Shown here: positions 18,001 to 27,840 of the stretch, piece after piece
Position numbering within the stretch: the first letter of the stretch is position 1
Layout: the number at the start of each line of letters is the position of its first letter
Source: Paraburkholderia flava
GTDB lineage: Bacteria; Pseudomonadota; Gammaproteobacteria; Burkholderiales; Burkholderiaceae
NCBI RefSeq assembly: GCF_004359985.1
Contig: NZ_SMRO01000003.1
Coordinates: 852,206-916,205 of the forward strand
Length of the DNA: 64,000 nucleotides
Direction of reading: 5' to 3'
The notes under the pieces: model-generated
The model's database searches: none
The model's input: the letters and a program-made list of their open reading frames with translations, nothing else
What the model was told of the DNA's origin: nothing
Position numbers and translations under genes: made by a program

Positions 18001-19222
18001 GACGGCGCGGCAGCGGCAGCGCGCGGCTGAATTCGGCAAGGATGCCCAGGTCGACGCGATCGCCGGTCACGCTGACCAGTTGCCCGTGCTGCACGGTGGG
18101 CATCCGGTAGTGGCCGGTCAGCGTCGAGAACGCGAGCGTGCGGGTGAGCGGCGTGCCGTCGTCGAGCGGCGGCTGGCCGAGTTCCGCGTGCAGGTTGCGC
18201 AGCGTCAGCGTGTAGTCGCCGCGCTCGGGCGCCTCGAACATCCACGAGAAGCGTGCGGCCGGCATGTCGAGCTTCGGCTGGGTCGGCCGCACGCGCAGCG
18301 ACACGTCGGTGCCCGACAGCTCGCCGCTCGCCGACTTCATCCGGCCTTCGCTGAAGTCGATCCAGATGGCGTTGTCGACGCGGCCCGCGAAGGTTTCGAT
18401 CGGGAAGTCGAGGTAGTGCGACAGCGTCGGTAGATCGACGGGACCGGTCGATACATACGCAGTGCCGCTCCAGTTGATCGGCTTGCCGATCGCCGACATC
18501 CGCGCGTGGCGGAACTGCGCGCGGAAGTCGAGCGGACCGTGCAGCACGGTGCCTTCGGCGGGTGCCTGCAGCGCGACGCGGTGGTCGTAGCCGTCGTTGA
18601 GAATGGCGAGGCGGATGTCCTGCAGCGCGAGTTCGGGCGCGTCGTGCTGTGCGTCGCGCCAGCGCAGCGTGCCGCCGCGCAGCACGACCGCCTGCTGGCG
18701 CAGCAGCCACGTGCTGAACGTGTCGTTGCCGGTGTGGGTGCTCGGCATCTGCACGCCGGCCACCGACAGCGTGCCGTCCGACGCACGCTCGACCAGCACG
18801 TCCGGCTTGTCGACGATCAGGCTCGACAGCAGCGGCGTGAACTGCACGAGCGAGCGCCACGACAGCGTCGCGGTGGCATGGGGGATATTCAGCGCGACGT
18901 GGCCGTCGCGGTCGCGAATGGTGAGATCGGTAACGTCGACGCCCGGCTGGAAGCCGACCCAGTGCGGGGCGAGCTTGCCGATCTTCAGTTCGGCGTGGAT
19001 CTTGTCGGAGACGAGCGCTTCGATGCGCGGACGGAAGGCGTCCACGCGCGGCAGCACGCCGTAGCGCAGCCCGAAAAACAGCGCGGCTGCAATGAAATAA
19101 ACGACGAGCGCGATACACAGCGCCACCCGCAGCGTGTGACGCAGTACCACGTGGTCGCTTCCGCCTGCGGGCCGGGGATTTCCGGCTGGTTGCGGGTCGG
19201 CGGAGTCGTTTCGCTCGGACAT
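15020..19222 (-). CDS. yhdP: YhdP family protein (AsmA-like, phospholipid transport)
   Basis: A very long protein of 1400 residues with one N-terminal membrane helix (about residues 30-55, VALCIALVVYFIAAALFFGL) and a periplasmic body made of repeated beta-rich AsmA-like segments. YhdP, TamB and YdbH are thought to span the envelope and carry phospholipids to the outer membrane. The ATG giving MSERNDSADP was chosen because the helix then lies where the family has it. It is divergent from glnE with about 205 bases between them. It is the first gene of the yhdP-amidase-tldD run. Confidence 0.92.
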   Translation of the reverse strand: MSERNDSADPQPAGNPRPAGGSDHVVLRHTLRVALCIALVVYFIAAALFFGLRYGVLPRVDAFRPRIEALVSDKIHAELKIGKLAPHWVGFQPGVDVTDLTIRDRDGHVALNIPHATATLSWRSLVQFTPLLSSLIVDKPDVLVERASDGTLSVAGVQMPSTHTGNDTFSTWLLRQQAVVLRGGTLRWRDAQHDAPELALQDIRLAILNDGYDHRVALQAPAEGTVLHGPLDFRAQFRHARMSAIGKPINWSGTAYVSTGPVDLPTLSHYLDFPIETFAGRVDNAIWIDFSEGRMKSASGELSGTDVSLRVRPTQPKLDMPAARFSWMFEAPERGDYTLTLRNLHAELGQPPLDDGTPLTRTLAFSTLTGHYRMPTVQHGQLVSVTGDRVDLGILAEFSRALPLPRRLLNELVRFNPRGLVANYEMEIERAKPEGGEAAAERGSTGSEPVEHYRFKGDLQGISVAAQEPPPGLTAMNHPRAGIPGVENLWGRVDADETHGSITLDTANAAVTLPGVFDDPRLTFDRLHGAGTWTVTPAPGEKHKAFTVSVSELTVQNPDLLGTIVANYSNPGHGRGALDLKANIDHAQVPRLVRYLPTSISEKLRTYLGHGLQAGTSHGATIEVHGDLTKFPYSREPSAGVFHIVAPFKGGTFDPSPFPPKKMKDGTPSVWPPLAGIDGVFELKENLLRFDVDRAHYRRVALNKVTGKIDDLGTKASSLVIAGDGRGPLADMLDYVNSSALGGMSKHVAEKIHADGPATLALKLTVPRTPKPHVAVEGTVGFLNNRLAMDNVPPLSQLNGKVHFTQRTAALDRLSGRILGGDIRANGGLKEDGSYALDVAGHIAADAARGLNLHGPAAQVLTRMSGTAPYDLSVRGRKGELPDVTANSDLTGLALNFPAPFNKPVGTPMPLHFALQAAPQEPHVGAANAPGLERADLTFGPIAASYLLQLAPHGQPSVLRGAVGVNKPADLPSEGVVAAVDLDTFDADAWRTLVADLRRRGGDVPPPGVSPGTLTQFLPNRFAVHIGTLTLLKRHWESVVVGASHVDNKWQANVASNQVSGHVSWLPGATKESPGTLQARLARLVVPSTSQNDLLGQAMSQPAQNMPSIDLVVNELIVRDRNIGRLEVDAHNTDDDGVAVWQLDNLEISNPAAKLTATANWRTSRRLGANADEDTPRRTVFDFKLDIKDAGALLERAGLPRTLKGGSGTLAGKVGWRGGPTAIDYPTLGGNLSVDLRHGQILKVDPGVAKLLGVLSLQSLARFATLNFRDVIGEGLPFERVTGTGKIENGIGRTDNFEMVTAPARAEMHGTVNLAKETQNLDVHVVPTVSAGAAVVAAAVVNPLLGLGALVADFALSHSISKAFALDYAITGSWSKPHIERVHGDRGKMDAPASATVATP

Positions 19223-19427
19223 GCTGCGGCGGATAGCGGGTATGGTAGTTTTGCGGTCTGACGACGAAATGTAACACACGGGCCTGTGCCCACGGACTCC
19301 CGGCAAACCCGCGTGCAGGCCGCTTTGCAGGCCGTCCGCGGGGATGCGCGGCAGTGCGTCGCGCGAGCGGATCGACACTGCGCAGCGACACAAGAAGACA
19401 CGAAGCAACGAGTGAGCCAGACCTTTG

Positions 19428-22226
19428 ATGACTGATCCCATCCCGCTGAGTTCCAGCTATTCACATTACGCCGCGCGCGCGATCGCCGCGCGTCCCGACC
19501 TCGCGGCGCGCGTCGCGGCGCTCGCTGCGGCGCCGATCACGCGCGAGCGCATCGAAGCGCGGCTCGACGCACTGTACGAAGCCAGCGCCGCCACCGCTTC
19601 CGGCGACGATGCACTGAAGCGGGCGCTGCGGCAGCTGCGCACCGAAGTGTTCTGCGCCGTGATGGAGCGCGATCTCGCGCGCACCGCGGACGTCGCCGAA
19701 GTGACCGGCGCGATGACCGACCTCGCCGAAGCGACGATCCAGCGCGCGCTCGCCGCCGTGTCGGCGGATCTCGAAGCGCTGTACGGCGAACCGCGCGGCG
19801 CGAACGGCGAACGGCTCGCGCTGGGTGTCGTCGGGATGGGCAAGCTCGGCGGGCGCGAGCTGAACGTGTCGTCGGATATCGATCTGATCTTCGTCTACGA
19901 GGACGACGGCGAGACGGCTGGCGGCGAACGCGCATCGATCGCCACGCAGGAGTTCTTCACGCGCGTCGGCAAGCGGTTGATCGGCGCGCTCGCCGAAGTC
20001 ACCGCCGACGGCTACGTGTTTCGCGTCGACATGCGGCTGCGGCCGAACGGCGATTCGGGGCCGCTCGTGTGCAGCCTCGGCATGCTCGAAGAGTATTTCT
20101 ACGTGCAGGGCCGCGAGTGGGAACGCTATGCGTGGATCAAGGGACGCCTCGTGTCCGAGGGGCGCAGCGAATCCGCGCAGCGTCTCGCGAAGCAGTTGAA
20201 GGCGATCGTCACGCCGTTCATCTATCGCCGCTATCTCGATTTCGGTGTGATCGGCGCGATCCGCGCACTGCACGTGCAGATTCGCCAGGAGGCGCAGCGC
20301 CGCGCGTCGATGCGTCCGGATAAAGCCGACGACATCAAGCTCGGTCGCGGCGGTATTCGCGAGATCGAATTCAGCGCGCAGGTGTTCCAGTTGATTCGCG
20401 GCGGCCAGGATGCGGGCTTTCGCGTGCGGCCGACGCTCGCGGTGCTGCGTCATGCGGCTGCGCACGGGCTGATCGCGCAGTCGGTGTGCGACGAGTTATC
20501 GAACGCGTATCGCTTTCTGCGCGAACTCGAACACCGGCTGCAATATCGCGACGATGCGCAGACCCATGCAATGCCGGTCGATCCGGCGGAGCGTGCATGC
20601 CTCGCCGACGCGATGGGTTTTGCCGACTACGCCGCGCTGATGACCGAACTCGAAGCGCATCGCGATCGCGTCGAGCAGCAGTTCGACCAGATTTTTTCCG
20701 ACAAGGTGAAAGGTCATCGCGGCAGCGGCGTCAGCGAAGACAGCGCGGCCATGTGGGTATGGAGCAGTGCGCTTGCCGACGACAGCGCCGGTGACGCGCT
20801 CGAAGCGCATCTCGTCGAGCTGGGTGTCGCCGAGCCGCAGGCGTTGCTCGCGCGGCTGCGCGCGATGTGGCAGTCGTCGCGCTACGTCGGGCTGCCCGAG
20901 CGCAGCCGGCAGCGCTTCGACATCGCCGCGCAGCGCGCGCTCGAAGCGGCCCGGACGCTCGAACCGCCCGAGCGGCGTGGCGACACCGTCGCGCGGTTCT
21001 TCGATCTGCTGGAAGCGGTGAGCCGGCGCGGCGCCTATCTCGCGCTGCTCACCGAATATCCGAATGCGTTGCATCGCGTGCTGTCGGTACTCGGCGCATC
21101 GCATTGGGCGGCCGGTTATCTGATTCGCCATCCGCAGCTGCTCGACGAGCTGCTCGACGACGAAGCGATCGCGAGCCCGTTCGACTGGCCCGAGTTCAAA
21201 CGCGGACTGCGTGCGCGTCTCGCGGCAGCCGACGGTGTCGAACTGCAGATGGACCTGCTGCGTCACGCGCATCAGGCGGAGGTGTTCCGCATCCTGCTGA
21301 TCGATCTCGCGGGCAAGCTGAGCGTCGAACACGTCAGCGACCGGCTGTCCGAACTCGCGGACGCCGTACTCGACGTCGCGCTCGAAGCGGTGTGGGCGCA
21401 TCTCGCGAAACGTCATCGCGACGTGCCGCGCTTTGCGGTGATCGCGTACGGCAAGCTCGGCGGCAAGGAACTCGGCTACGCGTCGGACCTCGATCTGATT
21501 TTCCTGTACGACGATCCGGACGATGCATCCGCCGACGTCTACGCGACCTTCACGCGACGGCTCATCACGTGGCTCACGATGGCGACCGGCGCGGGCACGC
21601 TGTTCGATGTCGATCTGCGGTTGCGGCCGAACGGCGAGTCGGGATTGCTTGTTACCGATCTCGATGCGTTCCGCCGCTATCAACTGCGCGAAGGCGATGC
21701 GGCCAACACCGCGTGGGTGTGGGAGCACCAGGCGCTGACGCGTGCGCGCTATTGCGCAGGCGACGCGGAGATCGGCGCGCGGTTCGAGGCGATCCGCGAG
21801 CAGGTGCTGACGATGCCGCGCGAGGCGGAACCGCTCGCGCGCGAGATCGTCGATATGCGTGCGCGCGTCGAGGCTGGCCATCCGAATCGTTCCGAGCTGT
21901 TCGATCTGAAGCACGATCGCGGCGGGATGGTGGATATCGAGTTCCTCGTGCAGTACTGGGTGCTGCTGCATGCGGCACGCGATCCGGAGCTGGTCCGCAA
22001 TACGGGCAACATCGCGTTGCTGCGCGAAGGGTCACGCTTCGGTTTGATGAGTGCGGAGGAAGCGGAGACGGTCGGCGCGGCGTATCGCGCGTACCGGAAG
22101 ATGCAGCATCGGCTGCGGCTTGATGGGATGGAGAAGGCGCGGGTCGATCCGGCGACTGTTACCGTAGAGCGCGGCATCGTGCTCGCGCTGTGGGCGCGGG
22201 TCTTTGGGGAGCGGGCGGCGGATTGA
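19428..22226 (+). CDS. glnE: Bifunctional glutamine synthetase adenylyltransferase/adenylyl-removing enzyme
   Basis: A 932-residue protein with two nucleotidyltransferase domains. The N-terminal deadenylylase has GMGKLGGRELNVSSDIDLIFVYE (D150, D152); the C-terminal adenylylase has YGKLGGKELGYASDLDLIFLYDD near residue 680. Each is followed by its helical GlnE domain. It adjusts glutamine synthetase activity in response to PII. The ATG at 19428 was chosen over the TTG one codon earlier. Confidence 0.96.
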   Translation: MTDPIPLSSSYSHYAARAIAARPDLAARVAALAAAPITRERIEARLDALYEASAATASGDDALKRALRQLRTEVFCAVMERDLARTADVAEVTGAMTDLAEATIQRALAAVSADLEALYGEPRGANGERLALGVVGMGKLGGRELNVSSDIDLIFVYEDDGETAGGERASIATQEFFTRVGKRLIGALAEVTADGYVFRVDMRLRPNGDSGPLVCSLGMLEEYFYVQGREWERYAWIKGRLVSEGRSESAQRLAKQLKAIVTPFIYRRYLDFGVIGAIRALHVQIRQEAQRRASMRPDKADDIKLGRGGIREIEFSAQVFQLIRGGQDAGFRVRPTLAVLRHAAAHGLIAQSVCDELSNAYRFLRELEHRLQYRDDAQTHAMPVDPAERACLADAMGFADYAALMTELEAHRDRVEQQFDQIFSDKVKGHRGSGVSEDSAAMWVWSSALADDSAGDALEAHLVELGVAEPQALLARLRAMWQSSRYVGLPERSRQRFDIAAQRALEAARTLEPPERRGDTVARFFDLLEAVSRRGAYLALLTEYPNALHRVLSVLGASHWAAGYLIRHPQLLDELLDDEAIASPFDWPEFKRGLRARLAAADGVELQMDLLRHAHQAEVFRILLIDLAGKLSVEHVSDRLSELADAVLDVALEAVWAHLAKRHRDVPRFAVIAYGKLGGKELGYASDLDLIFLYDDPDDASADVYATFTRRLITWLTMATGAGTLFDVDLRLRPNGESGLLVTDLDAFRRYQLREGDAANTAWVWEHQALTRARYCAGDAEIGARFEAIREQVLTMPREAEPLAREIVDMRARVEAGHPNRSELFDLKHDRGGMVDIEFLVQYWVLLHAARDPELVRNTGNIALLREGSRFGLMSAEEAETVGAAYRAYRKMQHRLRLDGMEKARVDPATVTVERGIVLALWARVFGERAAD

Positions 22227-22257
22227 GTTCGCTGTTGCTGCCTTCGTTCGGACAGTG

Positions 22258-22288
22258 GCTCGACGATGCTGCTGCAACATCGTCGAGC
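22258..22288. terminator. Hairpin between convergent glnE and the secreted protein gene
   Basis: GCTCGACGATG and CATCGTCGAGC form a perfect 11-bp stem with a 9-base loop. There is no clear T-tract on either side, so termination is inferred from the position between two gene ends. Confidence 0.45.
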
Positions 22289-22301
22289 GTTCGAGCGTGC
22301 T

Positions 22302-23339
22302 TTAGTAGTACAGGTACACGTCGCTCGGATCGACGGCGAGGTTGTAATTGCACTGCGGCGAGATGGACCCGCTCGCGTAACCTCCACGCCACGGCGGCGA
22401 CAGCGTATTGCCGTTCGTGTCCCAGACGGTCACGCCATAGAACTGCGTCATCGCCTGCGGCGGAAGCTGATTGCAGTTCGCCACGCCATACACTTCCAGC
22501 ACGCCGCCGAACACCCACTGCAGTTCTCCCTGCGGCGCGGTATTCAGCGTGACGCTGCGACCGTTGGTCGTGTCCTGCGTGACGATCGACCAGGACCCGC
22601 AGTCGTAGACGCCTACGCCACACAGCGAATACGTATCGCCGACGATCTCGTCACCCGGAGACACGGCGGCGGGATCGGTATGCGTCGTCGTGCCGGCCGT
22701 GCAGCAGTTCCAGCTCGCGATACTCCACGCGTGATCGCCGAAACCGTTCCAGCCGAGCACCGGCTGCAGGATCGACTGCACGTTCGGCGACTGCTCGAGC
22801 CCGGGGAAGAAGAACACGGTCTGATTCTCAGCGTCGTTTGGTGCGGACGGGACGCGCCAGCTGGCTCGCAGTCGGCCGACGTTGCTGCCGTTCTGATAAT
22901 TGACGCTCTCGATCCAGCCGGTGTACGTCGGTTCTGTCGCACGCGTGCCGGGCGCTTGCAACATCGGGCCGACTGCCGTCGGTGCGATGCTGCGACCCTG
23001 ACGATCGAAGTGTGCACGACCGCATTGCACCCGCGCACGAATCGCTCCGTTCTTCTGCCGGATACTGCCGTCCGCCTGCAGCGTCTCGTTCGAGTGGACG
23101 ACCTGGACGCAATCGGGAGAGAAGTAGCCGTTCGGTGTGACGACGTAGTCGAGCGGCACGTTCGCGGGGCGTGTAGCTGCGCTCAACGAACCTGCGGTGG
23201 TTAATCGACTGGTGGAGGTGAGCGCTTCGTCTGCGTGCGCCGGTGTGAAGACCAGCATGAGCAGCCAGGCAAGCGCGAATAGAGCGAATGGCCAGAAGTG
23301 ATGCGGCCGGGAGAGAAACCGTCGTTGAGTCTGGTTCAT
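22302..23339 (-). CDS. Secreted protein resembling eqolisin (G1) glutamic peptidases
   Basis: A 345-residue exported protein. The N-terminus has a basic start, a long hydrophobic stretch (FWPFALFALAWLLMLVF) and a likely cleavage after AHA at residue 36. GAGGATG precedes the chosen ATG. From residue 138 the order YTGWIES, RASWRVPS, ILQPVLGWNG, SPGDEIVGD, TNGRSVTLNT and LQWVFGGVLEVYGV resembles the beta-sandwich of fungal glutamic peptidases: Q192 falls where their catalytic Gln lies and E282 near the catalytic Glu. Ten cysteines after the signal peptide suggest disulfides. This similarity is from memory of the family and unproven; it could be a non-enzymatic relative. It stands alone, with slightly lower GC than its neighbours. 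Confidence 0.6.
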   Translation of the reverse strand: MNQTQRRFLSRPHHFWPFALFALAWLLMLVFTPAHADEALTSTSRLTTAGSLSAATRPANVPLDYVVTPNGYFSPDCVQVVHSNETLQADGSIRQKNGAIRARVQCGRAHFDRQGRSIAPTAVGPMLQAPGTRATEPTYTGWIESVNYQNGSNVGRLRASWRVPSAPNDAENQTVFFFPGLEQSPNVQSILQPVLGWNGFGDHAWSIASWNCCTAGTTTHTDPAAVSPGDEIVGDTYSLCGVGVYDCGSWSIVTQDTTNGRSVTLNTAPQGELQWVFGGVLEVYGVANCNQLPPQAMTQFYGVTVWDTNGNTLSPPWRGGYASGSISPQCNYNLAVDPSDVYLYY

Positions 23340-23762
23340 GGGACATCCTCGTGGAATGAAGGGGGTTGTTGTTACCGTCGCAATGTGAGCTACGGACCTG
23401 CGACCCTCGCTTACGTTGAGAATGGTCGACACGTTCCCCTTGAAATGTCCCGATGCGAAATCCCGTTCGAGAATGCGAAGCGACCGAACCAGGCTAGTGG
23501 CTCGGAAATGCGGAGTGGTTTAGATTGTTTCGCTTTGTTTTTTTCGGCTGGTGATCGTTGCAGGTTTCAGGCGATGTGGTGCTGTTGGGCTGAAGGATCG
23601 TGCGGGGCGAGTGGATGCGATGTCTGCGATTGCGCGCGGGAGCGCGCGCCATGCAGCACGTCTGGAGAGCGAAGTAATTCACACGGCCCGCGTGAACGAG
23701 ACCGCTTCATGGCTCGGAAATGCCTCGTTCTGCGATGGCGCTGTTGCTGCTGCAGCACCCCC
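23340..23762. other. Intergenic region between the secreted protein gene and recN
   Basis: About 420 bases without a supportable gene, less GC-rich than the surroundings and including a T-rich patch near 23526-23545. It must hold the promoter of the minus-strand secreted protein. A 14-base direct repeat TGGCTCGGAAATGC occurs at 23498-23511 and 23710-23723. I found no RNA gene or clear promoter hexamers. Confidence 0.5.
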
Positions 23763-25427
23763 TCAAGCCGTCAACATTTCCTTCGCATGCTTGCGCGTGG
23801 TCGCGGTGATTTCGATACCGCCGAGCATCCGCGCGACTTCCTCGATGCGGTTCGCGCGATTGAGCGGCGTGACCGTGCTGATCGTGCCGCTCTTGCCGTT
23901 CGATGCCTTCGCGACCTGGAAATGATGATCGCCGCGCGCCGCCACCTGCGGCAAGTGCGTGACGCACAGCACCTGACGATTGCGCCCAAGCTGATGCAAC
24001 AGACGCCCGACCACTTCGGCAACCCCGCCGCCGATACCCGTATCGACTTCGTCGAAAATCAACGTGGGCGTCGGGCTCGCGGCACTCGCGATCACCGCGA
24101 GCGCCAGACTGATCCGCGCAAGTTCGCCACCTGACGCAACTTTCGCGAGCGGCCGCAGCGGCACGCCCGCATGTCCGGCGACGCGGAACTCGACCTGTTC
24201 GAGTCCGTGCGCGCCGCCTTCCGGCAACGCGACCAGCGCGACCTCGAAGCTGCCGCCTGCCATCGACAGTTCCTGCATGCCCGTCGTCACCGCCGCGCCG
24301 AGTGCTTTCGCGGCCTTCGCGCGGGCCTTCGACAACTGCTTCGCGTCGACGAGATACGCGTCCTTCGCTTTCGCTTCGGCGGCGCGCAGGCTGTCGAGGT
24401 CGGCGGCGGCGTCGAGCGCCGCGAGTTGCGCGCGACGCGCTTCGTGTTCTTCCGGCAGCGTCTGCGGCTGCAGACGGAATTTGCGCGCGGCCGAATGCAG
24501 CGCTTCGAGACGCTTTTCGATCTGCGCGAGCCGGTCCGGATCGAGTTCGAGACGCTGCGCGTAATGCGACAGCGAATACGCGGCTTCCTGCAACTGGATC
24601 TCGGCGGGTTCGAGCGCGGCGAGCGCATCGTTTAACGCCGGATCGATATCGGCGAGGTCGCGCAGCTTCGACACGATCGAGCCGAGCTGCGAGATCATCG
24701 CGTCGTCGGATTCGGACAGCGCGCTGAGTGCACTCTGCACACCGTCGATCAGATTCGCCGAGTGCGACAGCCGCCGATGCTCGGCATTCACGTCGTCCCA
24801 TTCGCCGGGTTGCGGCGCGAGCTTGTCGAGTTCGGCGAGCTGCCATGCAAGACGTTCGCGTTCGAGCTGCAACTCGCGATCGCGGGTCTGCGCGAGTTCG
24901 ACGGCCTGCGCCGCGTCGCGCCAGCCGCGCCACGCGCGATTGACCGTCGCGGCGGTATCGAGCAGACCGGCATGCGTGTCGAACAGTTGACGCTGAGCGT
25001 CGGGACGCATCAACAGTTGATGCGCGTGCTGTCCGTGAATATCGACCAGCATTTCGCCGACTTCGCGCAACTGCGTGAGCGTGGCCGGCGTGCCGTTGAC
25101 GAACGCGCGCGAGCGACCGTTCGCATCGATCACGCGACGCAGCAGCACGGTGCTGTGTGCGCTGTCGTCGGTGGTGGCGAGCGCCTGGTCGTCGAGCCAG
25201 CGGTCCACGTCGCCGTGCGTGTCGAATTCGGCCGTGATGTCGGCGCGGGTTTCGCCGGTGCGCACGACGCTCGCATCTCCGCGGGCGCCGAGCGCGAGCG
25301 CCAGCGCGTCGATCAGGATCGACTTGCCGGCGCCTGTTTCGCCCGAGAAAACCGTGAAGCCGCTGTCGAATTCGAGATCGAGCGCGGCGACGATGACGAA
25401 GTCGCGTATCGAGAGGTGGCGAAGCAT
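23763..25427 (-). CDS. recN: DNA repair protein RecN
   Basis: A 554-residue SMC-like ATPase of normal RecN length. The Walker A is SGETGAGKS (residues 28-36) near the N-terminus, the central part is a long coiled coil, and the C-terminal half carries the ABC signature SGGELARISLAL and Walker B TLIFDEVDTGIGG. RecN holds broken DNA ends together during recombination repair. nadK lies 28 bases upstream on the same strand, the usual nadK-recN pair. Confidence 0.96.
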   Translation of the reverse strand: MLRHLSIRDFVIVAALDLEFDSGFTVFSGETGAGKSILIDALALALGARGDASVVRTGETRADITAEFDTHGDVDRWLDDQALATTDDSAHSTVLLRRVIDANGRSRAFVNGTPATLTQLREVGEMLVDIHGQHAHQLLMRPDAQRQLFDTHAGLLDTAATVNRAWRGWRDAAQAVELAQTRDRELQLERERLAWQLAELDKLAPQPGEWDDVNAEHRRLSHSANLIDGVQSALSALSESDDAMISQLGSIVSKLRDLADIDPALNDALAALEPAEIQLQEAAYSLSHYAQRLELDPDRLAQIEKRLEALHSAARKFRLQPQTLPEEHEARRAQLAALDAAADLDSLRAAEAKAKDAYLVDAKQLSKARAKAAKALGAAVTTGMQELSMAGGSFEVALVALPEGGAHGLEQVEFRVAGHAGVPLRPLAKVASGGELARISLALAVIASAASPTPTLIFDEVDTGIGGGVAEVVGRLLHQLGRNRQVLCVTHLPQVAARGDHHFQVAKASNGKSGTISTVTPLNRANRIEEVARMLGGIEITATTRKHAKEMLTA

Positions 25428-25455
25428 GGAGTCGTCTGGTTGGCTGGGGAGGCGT

Positions 25456-26358
25456 CTAGCTGGCGGCGTCGTCTTCGTGCGACGGGGATTCGTTCCAGTG
25501 CAGCTTCCTGCGCAGCGTCGCGTAATAGCTGTAGCCGACCGGATGCAGGAACGGCACCGTGTGACGCGAGCGGCGCACCTCGATCGTGTCGCTGAGTTCG
25601 AGCGCGGTGAACGACTGCATGTCGAAGTTCACGTTGACGTCGCGGCCGGACACGATCTGGATGCTCACCTTCGAGTCGTCCGGCAGCACGATCGGCCGGT
25701 TGGACAGCGAGTGCGGCGCGATCGGCACGAGCACGAGTCCCTGCAGTTGAGGATGCAGGATCGGCCCCTGCGACGACAGCGCGTACGCGGTCGACCCCGT
25801 CGGCGTCGCGACGATCAGACCGTCCGAGCGCTGGTTGTACATGAAGCGGCCGTCCACCGACACGCGCAGCTCCGCCATCCCCGAAAAGCCGCTACGGTTC
25901 ACGACGACGTCGTTGAATGCGAGCGCGTGATAGATCGGATCGCCGTCGCGCATGATGCGCGCTTCGAGCAGCGTGCGCTCCTCGCGTTCGAAGCTGCCCG
26001 CGAGCATTTGCGGGATGGCCTCGTACATGTCCGAGATCGGGATGTCGGTGATGAAGCCGAGCCGGCCGTGATTGATACCGATCAGCGGTGTGCGATACGG
26101 CGCCAGTTGCCGGCCGATGCCGAGCATCGTGCCGTCGCCGCCCAGCACCACCGCGACGTCGGCGCGTGCGCCGATCTCCGCGGGCCGCAGCGCGGGGTAA
26201 CCGGACGCGCCGATTTCGGCAGCGGTGTTCGCCTCGAACACGATGTCGAAGCCGCGCTTCTCGATGCACGCGGCGAGCGCCATCAGCGGCTCGCCGATGC
26301 CGGGCGTGTTGCTGCGCCCGATGAGCGCAACGGTCCTGAACTGGCTGGTAACTTGCAT
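25456..26358 (-). CDS. nadK: NAD kinase
   Basis: A 300-residue NAD kinase that makes NADP from NAD with ATP. The GGDGT motif ([11 protein letters not shown], residues 73-77) and the downstream AFNDVVVNR and [16 protein letters not shown] segments are intact. The ATG giving [14 protein letters not shown] was chosen because upstream residues do not resemble the family. It is divergent from hrcA and precedes recN. Confidence 0.96.
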   Translation of the reverse strand: MQVTSQFRTVALIGRSNTPGIGEPLMALAACIEKRGFDIVFEANTAAEIGASGYPALRPAEIGARADVAVVLGGDGTMLGIGRQLAPYRTPLIGINHGRLGFITDIPISDMYEAIPQMLAGSFEREERTLLEARIMRDGDPIYHALAFNDVVVNRSGFSGMAELRVSVDGRFMYNQRSDGLIVATPTGSTAYALSSQGPILHPQLQGLVLVPIAPHSLSNRPIVLPDDSKVSIQIVSGRDVNVNFDMQSFTALELSDTIEVRRSRHTVPFLHPVGYSYYATLRRKLHWNESPSHEDDAAS

Positions 26359-26676
26359 GCCGGCATTACACCATAGGTGGGTTCCGAAAAGAACCGTTGC
26401 CGCCCCCATTGGTGCCCTGTCTTCCGGCACGTGCAGGACGGGCACCGGCGGCTGTGCCGGTCATCGCGCCGATTGCCGCGCGGGCCACGTTATTCCCGGC
26501 TTGTGCGATACCGATTGTCGTTAGAATGGTGAAGCTTCGATGACAACGGGCGTTGCCCGTTCGCCCGGCGCGGCTGCGTGCGGGTGCGCAGCGCCGGGCC
26601 GAGGTTCGTCGGGCCACGAGGACGTCGGCCTTTCCGTCATATCGTTCGTCGCGCCATTGAGCTAAAATTTTTCTCC
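26359..26676. other. Divergent nadK-hrcA intergenic region
   Basis: About 318 bases holding the promoters of both genes. On the plus strand TTGTGC (26501-26506) and TAGAAT (26522-26527) lie 15 bases apart, a possible but short-spaced promoter for hrcA. No CIRCE element (a 9-base inverted repeat with a 9-base spacer) is visible, so hrcA does not appear self-repressed. Confidence 0.4.
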
Positions 26677-27696
26677 ATGCTAGATCCTCGCGCACAAACG
26701 CTCCTCAAAACCCTGATCGAACGCTACATCGCGGAAGGTCAGCCGGTCGGCTCGCGCACGCTGTCCCGTTATTCCGGGCTGGAACTGAGCCCGGCGACGA
26801 TCCGCAACGTGATGTCCGATCTCGAGGAACTGGGACTCGTGGCCAGTCCGCACACGTCGGCTGGGCGGATCCCTACGCCGCGCGGATACCGGCTGTTCGT
26901 CGATACGATGTTGACGGTCGAATCCGCCGCTGACGAAGAAGCGGTCACGCGCGCAGTCAAGACCACGCTGCAGGCGGGCGAGCCGCAGAAGATCGTCGCG
27001 GCGGCCGCGAGCGTGCTGTCCAGTCTGTCGCAGTTCGCGGGTGTCGTGCTGACGCCGCGTCGCAGCCATGTGTTCAAGCAGATCGAGTTCATGCGGCTGT
27101 CGGACAAGCGCATCCTGCTCATCATCGTGACGCCCGAAGGCGACGTGCAGAACCGGATCATGGCGACGCAGCGCGACTTCTCGCCGTCCGAACTGATCGA
27201 GGCATCCAATTACATCAACGCGCATTTCGCCGGACTGTCGTTCGACGACGTGCGCCGCCGGCTGCGCGAAGAAATCGACACGCTGCGCAGCGACATGACC
27301 ACACTGATGCACGCGGCCGTCACCGCGAGCACCGAAGAATCCGACACAGGCGAGACGGTGCTGATCTCCGGCGAGCGCAATCTGCTCGAAGTGGCGGACC
27401 TTTCGTCCGACATGGCGCGGCTGCGCAAACTGTTCGATGTGTTCGACCAAAAGACCAGCCTCCTTCAGTTGCTCGACGTATCGAGTCACGCGCAGGGCGT
27501 GCAGATCTTCATCGGCGGCGAGTCGACGCTCGTGCCGATCGAGGAAATGAGCGTGGTGACCGCGCCGTATGAAGTGAACGGGAAGATCGTCGGCACGCTC
27601 GGCGTGATCGGCCCGACCCGCATGGCGTACAACCGCGTGATCCCGATCGTCGACATCACCGCGCGGCTGCTGTCGTTGACGCTTAGTCAGCAATAG
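26677..27696 (+). CDS. hrcA: Heat-inducible transcription repressor HrcA
   Basis: A 339-residue HrcA of normal length. The N-terminal winged helix ([53 protein letters not shown]) is followed by the family's conserved [20 protein letters not shown]. The C-terminal part is the GAF-like domain with insertion. HrcA represses groESL and sometimes dnaK at CIRCE sites and is kept active by GroEL. Its targets are not in this window; the grpE promoter here looks sigma-32 dependent instead. Confidence 0.96.
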   Translation: MLDPRAQTLLKTLIERYIAEGQPVGSRTLSRYSGLELSPATIRNVMSDLEELGLVASPHTSAGRIPTPRGYRLFVDTMLTVESAADEEAVTRAVKTTLQAGEPQKIVAAAASVLSSLSQFAGVVLTPRRSHVFKQIEFMRLSDKRILLIIVTPEGDVQNRIMATQRDFSPSELIEASNYINAHFAGLSFDDVRRRLREEIDTLRSDMTTLMHAAVTASTEESDTGETVLISGERNLLEVADLSSDMARLRKLFDVFDQKTSLLQLLDVSSHAQGVQIFIGGESTLVPIEEMSVVTAPYEVNGKIVGTLGVIGPTRMAYNRVIPIVDITARLLSLTLSQQ

Positions 27697-27840
27697 ACGC
27701 TGCGCTCTTCGGTTCGTATAGATAGTGCGCGCGGCGCCGGCCGCCGCCAATCGGCCGGACGGCCAGGTGGCCGGCCCGAAGCGCGCCGCTATAATGATCC
27801 CTTTCGCCCCCACTCCGCAGTACGCGGTTGACTGTTGCCT

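Noticed and set aside
14672..18433. A 1253-codon open frame on the plus strand opposite yhdP
   Set aside because: It mirrors the codon-position GC bias of yhdP on the other strand, is Arg/His-rich and has no family-like sequence. Long antisense frames are expected at this GC content.
23498..23723. Direct repeat TGGCTCGGAAATGC as possible attachment or insertion boundaries
   Set aside because: The 14-base repeat encloses about 200 bases with no integrase, gene or inverted repeats, so there is no element to support it.
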